This document shows, in pieces, positions 12,631 to 25,997 of a DNA stretch of 64,000 bases. Made by a program: the position numbers and the translations under genes. The number at the start of each line of letters is the position of its first letter. Position 1 is the first letter of the stretch. The notes beneath the pieces are model-generated. The model ran no database searches, had not been told where the DNA came from, and worked only from the letters and a program-made list of their open reading frames with translations. This DNA is from Calliopsis andreniformis (taxonomy: Eukaryota; Arthropoda; Insecta; Hymenoptera; Andrenidae): assembly GCF_051401765.1 (NCBI RefSeq), contig NW_027480495.1, positions 496,001 through 560,000 on the forward strand. The letters run 5' to 3'.

Positions 12631-13287
12631 TCAATGCTCAATCCTCAATCCTCAATTCTCAATCTTCAATCCTCAATACTGAATCTTCAATCCTCAATCC
12701 TCAATCCTCAATACTCAATCCTCAATCCTCAGTCTTCAATCCTCAGTCCCCAATCCTCAATCTTCAATCCTCAATACTCAATCCTCAATCCTCAATCCTC
12801 AACCTTCATTCCTCAATCCACAATCCTCACTCCTCAATCCTCATTCCTCAATCCTCAATACCCAATCCTCAATCTTCAATCCTCAATCCTCAATCCTCAA
12901 TTCTCAATCCTCAATCCTCAATCTTCAAACCACAATACACAATCCTCAATCTTCAATCCTCAATCCTCAATCCTCAATTCTCAATCCTCAATCCTCAGCC
13001 CTCAGTCCTCAAGCCTCAATCCTCAACCCTCAGCCCTCATCCTCAAACTTCAATCCTCAATCCTCAATCCTCAATCTTCGAACCTCAATCTTCAATCCTC
13101 AATACTCAATCTTCAGTCCTCAATACTCAATCCTCAATCCTCAATCCTCAATCCTCAATCCTCAATCCTCAATCCTCAATCCTCAATCTTCAATCCTCAA
13201 TACTCAGTCTTCAATCCTCTATCCTCATTCCTCGAACCTCAATTCTGAATCCGCATCCCCGAATCCTCAATCTTCAGCCCTAAGTCA

Positions 13288-13427
13288 TCAACAAGCAGTT
13301 GTCAATCCTCAATCCTCAATAGAATATCCTCAATTCACAGTTTTCAATACCCAATACTCAATCTGCAATCTTCAAGCCTGTATACACAATCATCAATTCT
13401 CATCACTCACCACTCAACACTCAGTCC
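13288..13427 (+). repeat. Core 10, class A1-G
   Basis: Carries GCAGTTG and TCAAGCC; upstream flank has CCGAATCC, unlike the usual CTGAATCC. 797 bp after its A1-T partner. Confidence 0.9.
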
Positions 13428-14110
13428 TCAATGCTCAATCCTCAATCCTCAATTCTCAATCTTCAATCCTCAATACTGAATTTTCAATCCTCAATCCTCA
13501 ATACACAATACTCAATCCTCAATCCTCAATCCTCAATTGTCAATCCTCAATCCTCAGTCCTCAGTCCTCAAACCTCAATCCTCAACCCTCAGACCTCATC
13601 CTCAATCCTCAATCCTCAATCCTCAATCCTCAATCCTCAATCCTCAATCCTCAATTCTCAATCCCCAATCCTCAGCCCTCAGTCCTCAAACGTCAATCCT
13701 CAACCCTCAGCCCTCATCCTCAAACTTCAATCCTCAATCCTCAATCCTCAATCCTCAATCCTCAATCTTCAATCCTCAATACTCAATATTCAATCATCAA
13801 TCCTCAATTCTCAATCCTCAATCCTCAATCCTAAATCGTCAGTCTTCAATCCTCAATACTCAATCTTCAATCCTCAATCCTCAATCCTCAATCGTCAATC
13901 CTCAATTCTCAATCCTCGATCCTCAGTCTTCAGTCCTCAAACCTCAATCCTGAATCCTCAGCCCTCATCCTCAATCCTCAATCCTCAATCCTCAATCCTC
14001 AATCCTCAGTCCTCAATCCTCAATCCTCAATCCTCAATCCTCAATCCTCAGTCCTCAAACCTCAATCCTGAATCCTCAATCCTGAATCCTCAACCTTCAG
14101 AAATCAGACC

Positions 14111-14250
14111 TCAACAATCAGTTGTCAATCCTCAATCCTCAATAGAATATCATCAATTCACACCTTTCAATACTCAAAACTCAACCTGCAATCTTCAAAT
14201 CTCTATCCACAAACATCAATTGTCATCACTCAACCCTCAACACTCAGTAC
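14111..14250 (+). repeat. Core 11, class B
   Basis: Copy of the 11674 core at offset 2,437 bp, with the same terminal TCAGTAC. Confidence 0.9.
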
Positions 14251-15059
14251 CCAATCCTCAATCTTCAATCCTCAATCATCAATCCTCAATCCTCAATTCT
14301 CAATCTTTAATCCCCAATACTCATTCTTCAATCCTCAATCCTCAATCCTCAATCCTCAATCCTCTATCCTCAATCCTCAATCCTCAATCCTCAATCCTCA
14401 ATTCTCAATCCTCAATCCTCAGCCCTCAGTCCTCAAACCTCAATCCTCAACCCTCAGCCCTCATCCTCAATCTTCAATCCTCAATCCTCAATCCTCAATC
14501 CCCAATCCTCAATCTTCAATCCTGAATACTCTTTCTTCAATCCTCAATCCTCAATCCTCAATCCTCTATCCTCATTCTTCAATCCTCAATACCCAATCCT
14601 CAATCTTCAGTCCTCAATCCTCAATCCTCAATTCTCAATCCTCAATCCTCAATCCACAGACCTCAAACATCAATACTCAGCCCTCAGTCCTCGTCCTCAA
14701 TCCACAACACTCAATCCTCAATCCTCAATCTTCAATCATCAATATTCAATCTTCAATCCTCAATCCTCAATCCTCAATCCTCAATCGTCAATGTTCAATC
14801 CTCAATACGCAAGCCTCAATCTTCAATCCTCAATCCTCAATCCTCAATTCTCAATCCTCAATTCTCAATCCTCAATCCTCAGCCCTCAGTCCTCAAACCT
14901 CAATCCTCAACCCTCAGCCCTCATCCTCAATCCTCAATCCTCAATCCTCAATCCTCAATCTTCAATCCTCAATACTCAGTCTTCAATCCTCAATCCTCAG
15001 TCCTCGAACCACAATTCTGAATCCGCATTCCTGAATCCTCAATCTTCAGCGCTCAGTCA

Positions 15060-15199
15060 TCAACAATCAGTTGTCAATCCTCAATCCTCAATAGAATATC
15101 CTCAATTCACAGTTTTCAGTACACAATACTCAATCTGCAATCTTCAAACCTGTATACACAATCATCAATTCTCATCACTCACCACTCAACACTCAGTCC
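15060..15199 (+). repeat. Core 12, class A1-T
   Basis: Unit 9 is TCAGTAC rather than TCAATAC; otherwise as the 2256 core. Confidence 0.9.
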
Positions 15200-16289
15200 T
15201 CAATGCTCAATCCTCAATCCTCAATTCTCAATCTTCAATCCGCAATACTGAATCTTCAATCCTCAATCCTCAATCCTCAATACTCAATCCTCAATCCTCA
15301 GTCTTCAATCCTCAGTCCCCAATCCTCAATCTTCAATCCTCAATACTCAATCCTCAATCCTCAATCCTCAATCCTCAATCCTCAATCCTCAATCCTCATT
15401 CCTCAATCCTCATTCTTCAATCCTCAATACCCAATCCTCAATCTTGAATCCTCAATCCTCAATCCTCAATTCTCAATCCTCAATCCTCAATCCTCAGACC
15501 TCAAACATCAATACTCAGCCCTCATTACTCGTCCTCAATCCACAACCCTCAATGCTCAATCCTCAATCTTCAATCATCAATATTCAATCTTCAATCCTCA
15601 ATCCTCAATCCTCAATCCTCAATCCTCAATCCTCAATTTTCAATCCTCAATACCCAATCCTCAATCTTCAATCCTCAATCTTCAATCCTCAATCCTCAAT
15701 CCTCAATCCTCAATCCTCAATCCTCAATCCTCAATCCTCAATCTTAAATCCTCAATACTCAATCTTCAATGCTCAATCCTCAATCCTCAATCCTCAACCT
15801 TCATTCCTCAATCCACAATCCTCACTCCTCAATCCTCACTCCTCAATCCTCAATACCCAATCCTCAATCTTCAATCCTCAATTCTCAATCCTCAATTATC
15901 AATCCTCAATCCTCAATCTTCAATCCACAATACACAATCCTCAATCTTCAATCCTCAATCCTCAATCCTCAATTCTCAATCCTCAATCCTCAGCCCTCAG
16001 TCCTCAAGCCTAAATCCTCAACCCTCAGCCCTCATCCTCAAACTTCAATCCTCAATCCTCAATCCTCAATCTTCGAACCTCAATCTTCAATCCTCAATAC
16101 TCAATCTTCAATCCTCAATACTCAATCCTCAATCCTCAATCCTCAATCCTCAATCCTCAATCCTCAATCCTCAATCCTCAATCCTCAATCTTCAATCCTC
16201 AATACTCAGTCTTCAATCCTCTATCCTCATTCCTCGAACCTCAATTCTGAATCCGCATTCCTGAATCCTCAATCTTCAGCCCTAAGTCA

Positions 16290-16429
16290 TCAACAATCAG
16301 TTGTCAATCCTCAATCCTCAATAGAATATCCTCAATTCACAGTTTTCAATACACAATACTCAATCTGCAATATTCAAACCTGTATACACAATCATCAATT
16401 CTCATCACTCACCAGTCAACACTCAGTCC
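16290..16429 (+). repeat. Core 13, A1 with G-lineage flank
   Basis: Upstream TAAGTCA marks the G lineage, but units 2 and 13 are T-type. Also GCAATAT at unit 12 and TCACCAG at unit 18: probable conversion product. Confidence 0.88.
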
Positions 16430-16506
16430 TCAATCCTCAATCCTCAATCCTCAATCCTCAGTCCTCAAACCTCAATCCTGAATCCTCAATCTTCAGACCT
16501 CAGACA

Positions 16507-16646
16507 TCAACAATCAGTTGTCAATCCTCAATCCTCAACAGAATATCATCAATTCACACCTTTCAATACTCAAAACTCAACCTGCAATCTTCAAATCTCT
16601 ATCCACAAACATCAATTCTCATCACTCAACCCTCAACACAACGTCC
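16507..16646 (+). repeat. Core 14, class B
   Basis: Only 217 bp (31 units) after the previous A1 core. Unit 5 TCAACAG and terminal AACGTCC are private. Confidence 0.88.
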
Positions 16647-18159
16647 CTAATACTCAATCTTCAATCCTCAATCATCAATCCTCAATCCTCAATTCTCAAT
16701 CTTTAATCCCCAATACTCAATCTTCAATTCTCAATCCTCAATCCTCAATCCTCAATCCTCAATCCTCAAACCTCAATCCTCAATCCTCAGTCCTCAATTC
16801 TCAATCCTCAATCCTCAGCCCTCAGTCCTCAAACCTCAATCCTCAACCCTCAGCCCTCATCCTCAATCTTCAATCCTCAATCCTCAATCCTCAATCCCCA
16901 ATCCTCAATCTTCAATCCTCAATACTCTTTCTTCAATCCTCAATTCTCAATCCTCAATCCTCAATCCTCATTCTTCAATCCTCAATACCCAATCCTCAAT
17001 CTTCAGTCCTCAATCCTCAATCCTCAATTCTCAATCCTCAATCCGCAATCCACAGACCTCAAACATCAATACTCAGCCCTCAGTCCTCGTCCTCAATCCA
17101 CAACCATCAATCCTCAATCCTCAATCTTCAATCATCAATTTTCAATCTTCAATCCTCAATCCTCAATCCTCAATCCTCAATCCTCAATCGTCAATGTTCA
17201 ATCGTCAATACCCAAGCCTCAATCTTCAATCCTCAATCCTCAATCCTCAATCCTCAATGCTCAATCCTCAGTCCTCAAACCACAATCCTGAATCCTCAAT
17301 CCTGAACCCTCAATCTTCAGCACTCAGTCCTCAACAATCAGTTGTCAATCCTCAATCCTCAATAGAATATCCTCAGTTCAGAGTTTTCAATACGCAATAC
17401 TCAGTCTGCAACCTTCAAATCTCTATCCACAAACATCAATTCTCATCACTCAACCCTCAACACTCAGTCCCCAATCCTCAATCCTCAATCCTCAATCCTC
17501 AATCTTCAATCCTCAATACTCAGTCTTCAATCCTCAATCCTCAGTCCTCAATCCTCAATGTTCAATCCTCAATACCCAATCCTCAATCTTCAATCCTCAA
17601 TCTTCAATCCTCAATCCTCAATCCTCAATCCTCAATCCTCAATCCTCAATCCTCAATCCTCAATCTTAAATCCTCAATACTCAATCTTCAATGCTCAATC
17701 CTCAATCCTCAATCCTCAACCTTCATTCCTCAATCCACAATCCTCACTCCTCAATCCTCATTCCTCAATCCTCAATACCCAATCCTCAATCTTCAATCCT
17801 CAATCCTCAATCCTCAATTCTCAATCCTCAATCCTCAATCTTCAATCCACAATACACAATCCTCAATCTTCAATCCTCAATCCTCAATCCTCAATTCTCA
17901 ATCCTCAATCCTCAGCCCTCAGTCCTCAAGCCTCAATCCTCAACCCTCAGCCCTCACCCTCAAACTTCAATCCTCAATCCTCAATCCTCAATCTTCGAAC
18001 CTCAATCTTCAATCCTCAATACTCAATCTTCAATCCTCAATACTCAATCCTCAATCCTCAATCCTCAATCCTCTATCCTCGATCCTCAATCCTCAATCCT
18101 CAATCTTCAATCCTCAATTCTCAATCCTCAATCCTCAGCCCTCAGTCCTCAAACCTCAA
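16647..18159 (+). repeat. Mixed heptamer segment resembling 15.6-16.2 kb
   Basis: Contains one C core at 17331. From about 17550 to 18060 the variant order follows the blocks near 10.1-10.6 and 15.6-16.1 kb. Nothing non-satellite was seen. Confidence 0.65.
17331..17470 (+). repeat. Core 15, class C
   Basis: Unit 10 GCAATAC and unit 12 GCAACCT; isolated C core without an A2 partner. Confidence 0.9.
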
Positions 18160-19460
18160 TCCTCAGACCTCAAACATCAATACTCAGCCCTCAGTCCTCG
18201 TCCTCAATCCACAACCCTCAATGCTCAATCCTCAATCTTCAATCATCAATATTCAATCTTCAATCCTCAATCCTCAATCCTCAATCCTCAATACTCAATC
18301 CTCAATGTTCAATCCTCAATACCCAATCCTCAATCTTCAATGCTCAATCCTCAATCCTCAATTCTCAATCCTCAATCCTCTGTCCTCAGTCCTCAAACCT
18401 CAATCCTCAACCCTCAGCCCTCATCCTCAATCCTCAATCCTCAATCCTCAATCCTCAATCCTCAATCTTCAATCCTCAATACTCAATCCTCAATCTTCAA
18501 TCCTCAATCCTCAATCCTCAATTCTCAATCCTCAATCCTCAGCCCTCAGTCCTCAAACGTCAATCCTCAACCCTCAGCCCTCATCCTCAAACTTCAATCC
18601 TCAATCCTCAATCCTCAATCCTCAATCCTCAATCCTCAATCCTCAATCTTCAATCCTCAATACTCAATCTTCAATCCTCAATCCTCAATTCTCAATCCTC
18701 AATCCTCAATCCTAAATCGTCAGTCTTCAATCCTCAATACTCAATCTTCAATCCTCAATCCTCAATCCTCAATCGTCAATCCTCAATTCTCAATCCTCGA
18801 TCCTCAGTCTTCAGTCCTCAAACCACAATCCTCAATCCTCAGCCCCCATCCTCAATCCTCAATCCTCAATCCTCAATCCTCAGTCCTCAATCCTCAATCC
18901 TCAATCCTCAACCCTCAATCCTCAGTCCTCAAACCTCAGTCCTGAATCCTCAATCCTGAATCCTCAACCTTCAGAAATCAGACCTCAACAATCAGTTGTC
19001 AATCCTCAATCCTCAATAGAATATCATCAATTCACACCTTTCAATACTCAAAACTCAACCTGCCACCTTCAAATCTCTATCCACAAACATCAATTGTCAT
19101 CACTCAACCCTCAACACTCAGTCCCCAATCCTCAATCTTCAATCCTCAATCATCAATCCTCAATCCTCAATTCTCAATCTTTAATCCCCAATACTCAATC
19201 TTCAATCCTCAATCCTCAATCCTCAATCCTCAATCCTCAATCCTCAATCCTCAATCCTCAATCCTCAATCCTCAATTCTCAATCCTCAATCCTCAGCCCT
19301 CAGTCCTCAAACCTCAATCCTCAACCCTCAGCCCTCATCCTCAATCTTCAATCCTCAATCCTCAATCCTCAATCCCCAATCCTCAATCTTCAATCCTCAA
19401 TACTCTTTCTTCGATCCTCAATCCTCAATCCTCAATCCTCTATCCTCATTCTTCAATCCT
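18160..19460 (+). repeat. Long-range copy, partner at 54680-55970
   Basis: Matches the distal block at an offset of 36,508 bp over most of its length, 36,522 at its left end (a difference of two heptamers). It includes the B core at 18985/55493, with scattered substitutions such as TCTGCAG versus TCTTCAG near 55317. Confidence 0.8.
18985..19124 (+). repeat. Core 16, class B
   Basis: Unit 12 is GCCACCT. Matches the 55493 core in the long-range pair. Confidence 0.9.
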
Positions 19461-20492
19461 CAATACTCAATCCTCAATCTTCAATCCTCAATCCTCAATC
19501 CTCAATTCTCAATTCTCAATCCTCAATGTTCAATCCTCAATACCCAATCCTCAATCTTCAATCCTCAATCTTCAATCCTCAATCCTCAATCCTCAATCCT
19601 CAATCCTCAATCCTCAATCCTCAACCTTCATTCCTCAATCCACAATCCTCACTCCTCAATCCTCATTCCTCAATCCTCAATACCCAATCCTCAATCTTCA
19701 ATCCTCAATCCTCAATCCTCAATTCTCAATCCTCAATCCTCAATCTTCAATCCTCAATCCTCAATTCTCAATCCTCAATCCTCACCCCTCAGTCCTCAAA
19801 CGTCAATCCTCAACCCTCAGCCCTCATCCTCAAACTTCAATCCTCAATCCTCAATCCTCAATCCTCAACCCTCAAGGCTCAGCCCTCAGTCCTCAAACCT
19901 CAATCCTCAACCCTCAGCCCTCATCCTCAATCTTCAATCCTAAATCCTCAATCCTCAATCCCCAATCATCAATCTTCAATCCTCAATACTCTTTCTTCAA
20001 TCCTCAATCCTCAATCCTCAATCCTCGATCCTCATTCTTCAATCCTCAATACCCAATCCTCAATCTTCAGTCCTCAATCCTCAATCCTCAATTCTCAATC
20101 CTCAATCCTCAATCCACAGACCTCAAACATCAATACTCAACCCTCAATCCTCGTCCTGAATAAACAACCCTCAATCCTCAATCCTCAATCTTTAATCATC
20201 AATATTCAATCTTCAATCCTCAATCCTCAATCCTCAATCCTCAATCCTCAATCCTCAATCGTCAATGTTCAATCCTCAATACCCCAGCCTCAATCTTCAA
20301 TCCTCAATCCTGAATCCTCAATTCTCAATCCTCTATCCTCAGCCCTCAGTCCTCAAACCTCAATCCTCAATCCTCAATCTTCAATCCTCAGTCCTCCATC
20401 CTCAATCCTCAATCCTTTATCCTCAATCCTCAGTCCTCAAACCTCAATCCTGAATCCTCAATCCTGAATCCTCAATCTTCAGACCTCAGACA

Positions 20493-20632
20493 TCAACAAT
20501 CAGTTGTCAATCCTCAATCCTCAATAGAATATCATCAATTCACAGCTTTCAATACTCAAAACTCAACCTGCAATCTTCAAATCTCTATCCACAAACATCA
20601 ATTCTCATCACTCAACCCTGAACACTCAGTCC
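20493..20632 (+). repeat. Core 17, class B'
   Basis: B' differs from B by unit 8 ACAGCTT and unit 19 TGAACAC. Confidence 0.9.
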
Positions 20633-20772
20633 CCAATCCTCAATCTTCAATCCTCAATCATCAATCCTCAATCCTGCATCCTCAATCCTCAATCCTCAAT
20701 CCTCAATCCTCAGTCCTCAAACCTCAATCCTGAATCCTCAATCCTGAATCCTCAATCTTCAGACCTCAGACA
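20493..20772 (+). repeat. 280-bp tandem duplication, copy 1 (B' core plus flank)
   Basis: A B' core and its downstream flank are followed at once by a second copy exactly 280 bp (40 heptamers) later. Confidence 0.85.
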
Positions 20773-20912
20773 TCAACAATCAGTTGTCAATCCTCAATCC
20801 TCAATAGAATATCACCAATTCACAGCTTTTAATACTCAAAACTCAACCTATAATCTTCAAATCTCTATCCACAAACATCAATTCTCATCACTCAACCCTG
20901 AACACTCAGTCC
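20773..20912 (+). repeat. Core 18, class B'
   Basis: Unit 6 starts AATATCA, followed by CCAATTC at unit 7; the middle reads TCAACCT-ATAATCT. Confidence 0.9.
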
Positions 20913-20995
20913 CCAATCCTCAATCTTCAATCCTCAATCATCATTCCTCAATCCTCAATCCTCAATCCTCAATCCTCAATCCTCAATCCTCAGTC
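20773..20995 (+). repeat. 280-bp tandem duplication, copy 2 (incomplete)
   Basis: Repeats the B' core with substitutions (TATAATC for the usual GCAATCT context) and diverges near 20995. Confidence 0.8.
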
Positions 20996-22109
20996 CTCAA
21001 TTCTCAATCCTCAATCCTCAGCCCTCAGTCCGCCAACCTCAATCCTCAACCCTCAGCCCTCATCCTCAATCCTCAATCCTCAATCCTCAATCCTCAACCC
21101 TCAGACCTCATCGTCAATCCTCAATCCTCAATCCTCAATCCTCAATCTTCAATTCTCAATACTGAATCCTCAGTCTTCAATCCTCAATCCTCAATCCTCA
21201 ATTCTCAATCCTCAATCCTCAGCCCTCAGTCCTCAAACCTCAATCCTCAACCCTCAGCCCTCGTCCTCAAACTTCAATCCTCAATCCTCAATCCTCAATC
21301 CTCAATCCTCAATCTTCAATCCTCGATACTCAATTTTCAATCCTCAATCCTCAATCCTCAATCTTCAATCCTCAATCCCCAATCGTCAATCTTCCATCCT
21401 CAATCATCAATCCTCAATCCTCAATTCTCAATCTTTAATCCCCAATACTCAATCTTCAATCCACAATTCTCAATCCTCAATCCTCAGTCCTCAGTCCTCA
21501 AACCTCAATCCTCAACCCTCAGCCCTCATCCTCAATCATCAATCCTCAATCCTCAATCCTCAATCTTCAATCATCAATATTCAATCTTCAATCCTCAATC
21601 CTCAATCCTCAATCCTCAATTTTCAATCCTCAGTACCCAATCCTCAATCTTCAATCCTCAATCGTCAATCCTCAATCCTCAATCCTCAATCCTCAATCCT
21701 CAATTCTCAATCCTCAATCCTCAATTCTCAATCCTCAATCCTCAGTCCTCAGTCCTCAAACCTCAATCCTCAACCCTCAGCCCTCATCCTCAATCTACAA
21801 TCCTCAATCCTCAATCCTCAATCTTCAATCATCAATATTCAATCTTCAATCCTCAATCCTCAATCCTCAATCTTCAATCCTCAATACTCTTTCTTCAATC
21901 CTCAATCCTCAATCCTCAATCCTCAATCCTCATTCTTCAATCCTCAATACCCAATCCTCAATCTTCAGTCCTCAATACTCAATCCTCAATCCTCAATTTT
22001 CAATCCTCAGTACCCAATCCTCAATCTTCAATCCTCAATCGTCAATCCTCAATCCTCAATCCTCAATCCTCAATCTTCAATCATCAATATTCAATCTTCA
22101 ATCCTCAAT

Positions 22110-22950
22110 CCTCAATCCTGAATCCTCAATCCTGAATCCTCAATCTTCAGCCCTCAGTCATCAACAATCAGTTGTCAATCCTCAATACTCAATAGAATAT
22201 CCTCAGATCAGAGTTTTCAATACGCAATACTCAGTCTGCAACATTCAAATCTCTATCCACAAACTTCAATTCTCATCACTCAACCCTCAACACTCAGTCC
22301 CCAATCCTCAATCTTCAATCCTCAATCCTCAATCCTCAATCCCCAATCGTCAATCCTCAATACCCAATCCACAATCTTCAATCCTCAATCCTCAATCCTC
22401 AATCTTCAATCCTCAATACTAAATCCTCAATTCCCAATCCTCAATCCTCAGTCCTGAGTCCTCAAACGTCAATCCTCAACTCTCAGCCCTGACCCTCAAT
22501 CCTCAATCCTCCATCTTCAACCCTCAATCCTCAATCCTCAAGCCTCAATCCTCAATCCTCAATCCTCAATCCTCAATCCTCAATCCTCAATACTCAGTCC
22601 TCAATTCTCAATCCTCAATCCTCAGCCCTCAGTCCTCAAACCTCAATCCTCAACCCTCAGCCCTCATCCTCAATCTTCAATCCTCAATCCTCAATCCTCA
22701 ATCCCCAATCCTCAATCTTCAATCCTCAATACTCTTTCTTCAATCCTCAATCCTCAATCCTCAATCCTCAATCCTCATTCTTCAATCCTCAATACCCAAT
22801 CCTCAATCTTCAGTCCTCAATCCTCAATCCTCAATTCTCAATCCTCAATCCTCAATCCACAGACCTCAAACATCAATACTCAGCCCTCAGTCCTCGTCCT
22901 CAATCCACAACCCTCAATCCTCAATCCTCAATCTTCAATCATCAATATTC
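22110..22950 (+). repeat. Segmental copy with variant C core, partner at 25998-26838
   Basis: Near-identical to the block 3,888 bp downstream (556 heptamers minus 4), sharing the rare TCAGATC unit in the core and the TGAGTCC unit near 22453. Confidence 0.88.
22161..22300 (+). repeat. Core 19, class C variant
   Basis: Unit 7 is TCAGATC and unit 12 GCAACAT, shared only with the 26049 core. Confidence 0.9.
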
Positions 22951-23229
22951 AATCTTCAGTCCTCAATACTCAATTCTCAATCCTCAATCCTCAATCGTCA
23001 ATTCTCAATCCTCAATCCACAATCCTCAGACCACAAACATCAATACTCAGCCCTCAGTCCTCGTCCTCAATCCTCAACCCTCAAACCTCAATCCTCAATC
23101 TTCAATCATCAATATTCAATCTTCAATCCTCAATCCTCAATCCTCAATCCTCAACCCTCAATCGTCAATCCTCAATCTTCAATCATCAATATTCAATCTT
23201 CAATCCTCAATCCTCAATCCTCAATCCTC

Positions 23230-23880
23230 AATCCTCAATCCTCAGTCCTCAATTCTCAATCCTCAATCCTCAGCCCTCAGTCCTCAAACCTCAATCCTCA
23301 ACCCTCAGCCCTCATCCTCAATCTTCAATCCTCAATCCTCAATCCTCAATCCCCAATCCTCAATCTTCAATCCTCAATACTCTTTCTTCAATCCTCAACC
23401 CTCAATCCTCAATCCTCAATCCTCATTCTTCAATCCTCAATACCCAATCCTCAATCTTCAGCCCTCAATCCTCAATCCTCAATTCTCAATCCTCAATCCT
23501 CAATCCACAGACCTCAAACATCAATACTCAGCCCTCAGACCTCGTCCTCAATCCACAACCCTCAATCCTCAATCCTCAATCTTCAATCATCTAGATTCAA
23601 TCTTCAATCCTCAATCCTCAATTCTCAATCCTCAATCCTCAATCGTCAATGTTCAATCCTCATTCTTCAATCCTCAATACCCAATCCTCAATCTTCAGTC
23701 CTCAATCCTCAATCCTCAATTCTCAATCCTCAATCCACAATCCTCAGACCACAAACATCAATGCTCAGCCCTCAGTCCTCGTCCTCAATCCTCAACCCTC
23801 AATCCTCAATCCTCAATCTTCAATCATCAATATTCAATCTTCAATCCTCAATCCTCAATCCTCAATCCTCAACCCTCAAT
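23230..23880 (+). repeat. About 650-bp coreless repeat, copy 1 of 3
   Basis: Ordered variants match 26470-27120 (offset 3,240) and 27188-27838 (offset 3,958). It includes the rare unit carrying CTAGATTC near 23590, which is shared with copy 3. Confidence 0.85.
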
Positions 23881-24323
23881 CGTCAATCCTCAACCTTCAA
23901 TCATCAATATTCAATCTTCAATCCTCAATCCTCAATCCTCAATCCTCAACCCACAATCGTCAATGTTCAATTCTCAATACCCTATCCTCAATCTTCAATC
24001 CTCAATCCTCAATCCTCAACCGTCAATCCTCAATTCACAATCCTCGATCCTCAGTCTTCAGTCCTCAAACCTCAATCCTCAACCCTCAGCCCTCATCCTC
24101 AATCCTCAATCCTCAATCTTCAATCCTCAGTCCTCCATCATCAATCCTCAATACTCAATCCTCAATCCTCAGTCCTCAAACCTCAATCCTCAATCCTCAA
24201 TCCTAAATTCTCAGTCCTCAATTCTCAATCCTCAATCCTCAGCCCTCAGTCCTCAAACCACAATCCTCAACCCTCAGCCCTCATCCTCAATCCTCAATCC
24301 TCAATCCTCAATCCTCAATCCTC

Positions 24324-24840
24324 AACCCTCAGACCTCATCGTCAATCCTCAATCCTCAATCCTCAATCCTCAATCTTCAATCCTCAATACTGAATCCTCA
24401 ATCTTCAACCCTCAATCCTCAATCCTCAGTCCTCAGTCCTCAAACCTCAATCCTCAACCCTCAGCCCTCATCCTCAATCCTCAATCCTCAATCCTCAATA
24501 CTGAATCCTCAATCTTCAACCCTCAATCCTCAATCCTCAGTCCTCAGTCCTCAAACCTCAATCCTCAATCCTCAGCCCTCAGTCCTCAAACAACAATCCT
24601 CAACCCTCAGCCCTCATCCTCAATCCTCAATCCTCAATCCTCAATCCTCAATCCTCAACCCTCAGACCTCATCGTCAATCCTCAATCCTCAATCCTCAAT
24701 CCTCAATCTTCAATCCTCAATACTGAATCCTCAATCTTCAACCCTCAATCCTCAATCCTCAGTCCTCAGTCCTCAAACCTCAATCCTCAACCCTCAGCCC
24801 TCATCCTCAATCCTCAATCCTCAATCCTCAATCCTCAATC
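24324..24840 (+). repeat. 333-bp-period tandem repeat
   Basis: A module starting at the TCAGACC-TCATCG junction recurs 333 bp later (48 heptamers minus 3). A shorter internal duplication around TCAATACTGAATCC lies between. Confidence 0.8.
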
Positions 24841-25997
24841 CTCAATCTTCAATCATCAATATTCAATCTTCAATCCTCAATCCTCAATCCTCAACCCTCA
24901 ATCCTCAATCCTCAATGTTCAATCCTCAGTACCCAATCCTCAATCTTCAATCCTCAATCGTCAATCCCCAATCCTCAATCCACAATCCTCAATCCTCAAT
25001 TCTCAATCCTCAATCCTCTGCCCTCAGTCCTCAAACCTCAATCCTCAACCCTCAGCCGTCATCCTCAATCTTCAATCCTCAATCCTCAATCCTCAATCCC
25101 CAATCCTCAATCTTCAATCCTCAATACTCTTTCTTCAATGCTCAATCCTCAATCTTCATTCCTCAATCCTCATTCTTCATTCCTCAATACCCAATCCTTA
25201 ATCTTCAGTCCTCATTCTTCAATCCTCAATGCCCAATCCTCAATCTTCAGTCCTCAATCCTCAATCCTCAAACCTCAATCCTCAGCCCTCAGCCCTCATC
25301 CTCAATCCTCAATCCTCAATCCTCAATCCTCAATCGTCAGTCTTCAATCCTCAATCCTCAATCCTCAATACTGAATCCTCAATCTTCAACCCTCAATCCT
25401 CAATCCTCAATCATCAATCCTCAATTCTCAATCCTCAATCCTCAGCCCTCAGTCCTCAAACCTCAATCCTCAACCCTCAGCCCTCATCCTCAATCTTCAA
25501 TCCTCAATCCTCAATCCGCAATCCCCAATCCTCAATCTTCAATCCTCAATACTCTTTCTTCAATACTCAATCCTCAATCCTCAATCCTCTATCCTCATTC
25601 TTCAATCCTCAATACCCAAACCTCAATCTTCAGTCCTCAATCCTCAATCCTCAATTCTCAATCCTCAATCCTCAATCCACAGACCTCAAACATCAATACT
25701 CAGCCCTCAGTCCTCGTCCTCAATCCACAACCCTCAATCCTCAATCCTCAATCTTCAATCATCAATATTCAATCTTCAATCCTCAATCCTCAATCCTCAA
25801 TCCTCAATCCTCAATCGTCAATGTTCAATCCTCAATACCCAAGCCTCAACCTTCAATCCTCAATCCTCAATCCTCAATCCTCAATCCTCAATCCTCAATC
25901 GTCAATGTTCAATCCTAAATTCCCTAGCCTCAATCTTCAATCCTCTATCCTCAATCCTCAATCCTCAATCCTCAATGCTCAATCCTCAGTCCTCAAA

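Larger units (their letters stand above)
10865..13427 (+). repeat. About 2.56-kb HOR, copy 1 (B, A1-T, A1-G cores)
   Basis: Begins right after an A1-G core and ends with the next one. It corresponds to the following block at offsets 2,563, 2,437 and 2,569 bp. The 132-bp shift near 12003 is a deletion in this copy relative to about 14445; 132 is 19 heptamers minus 1, so the missing piece includes one 6-bp unit. Confidence 0.8.
13428..16429 (+). repeat. About 3.0-kb HOR, copy 2 (B, A1-T, A1-type cores)
   Basis: Same order of cores as copy 1 (B at 14111, A1 at 15060 and 16290) but longer, with extra material near 15.6-16.0 kb that resembles 10.1-10.5 kb and 17.6-18.0 kb. Confidence 0.75.
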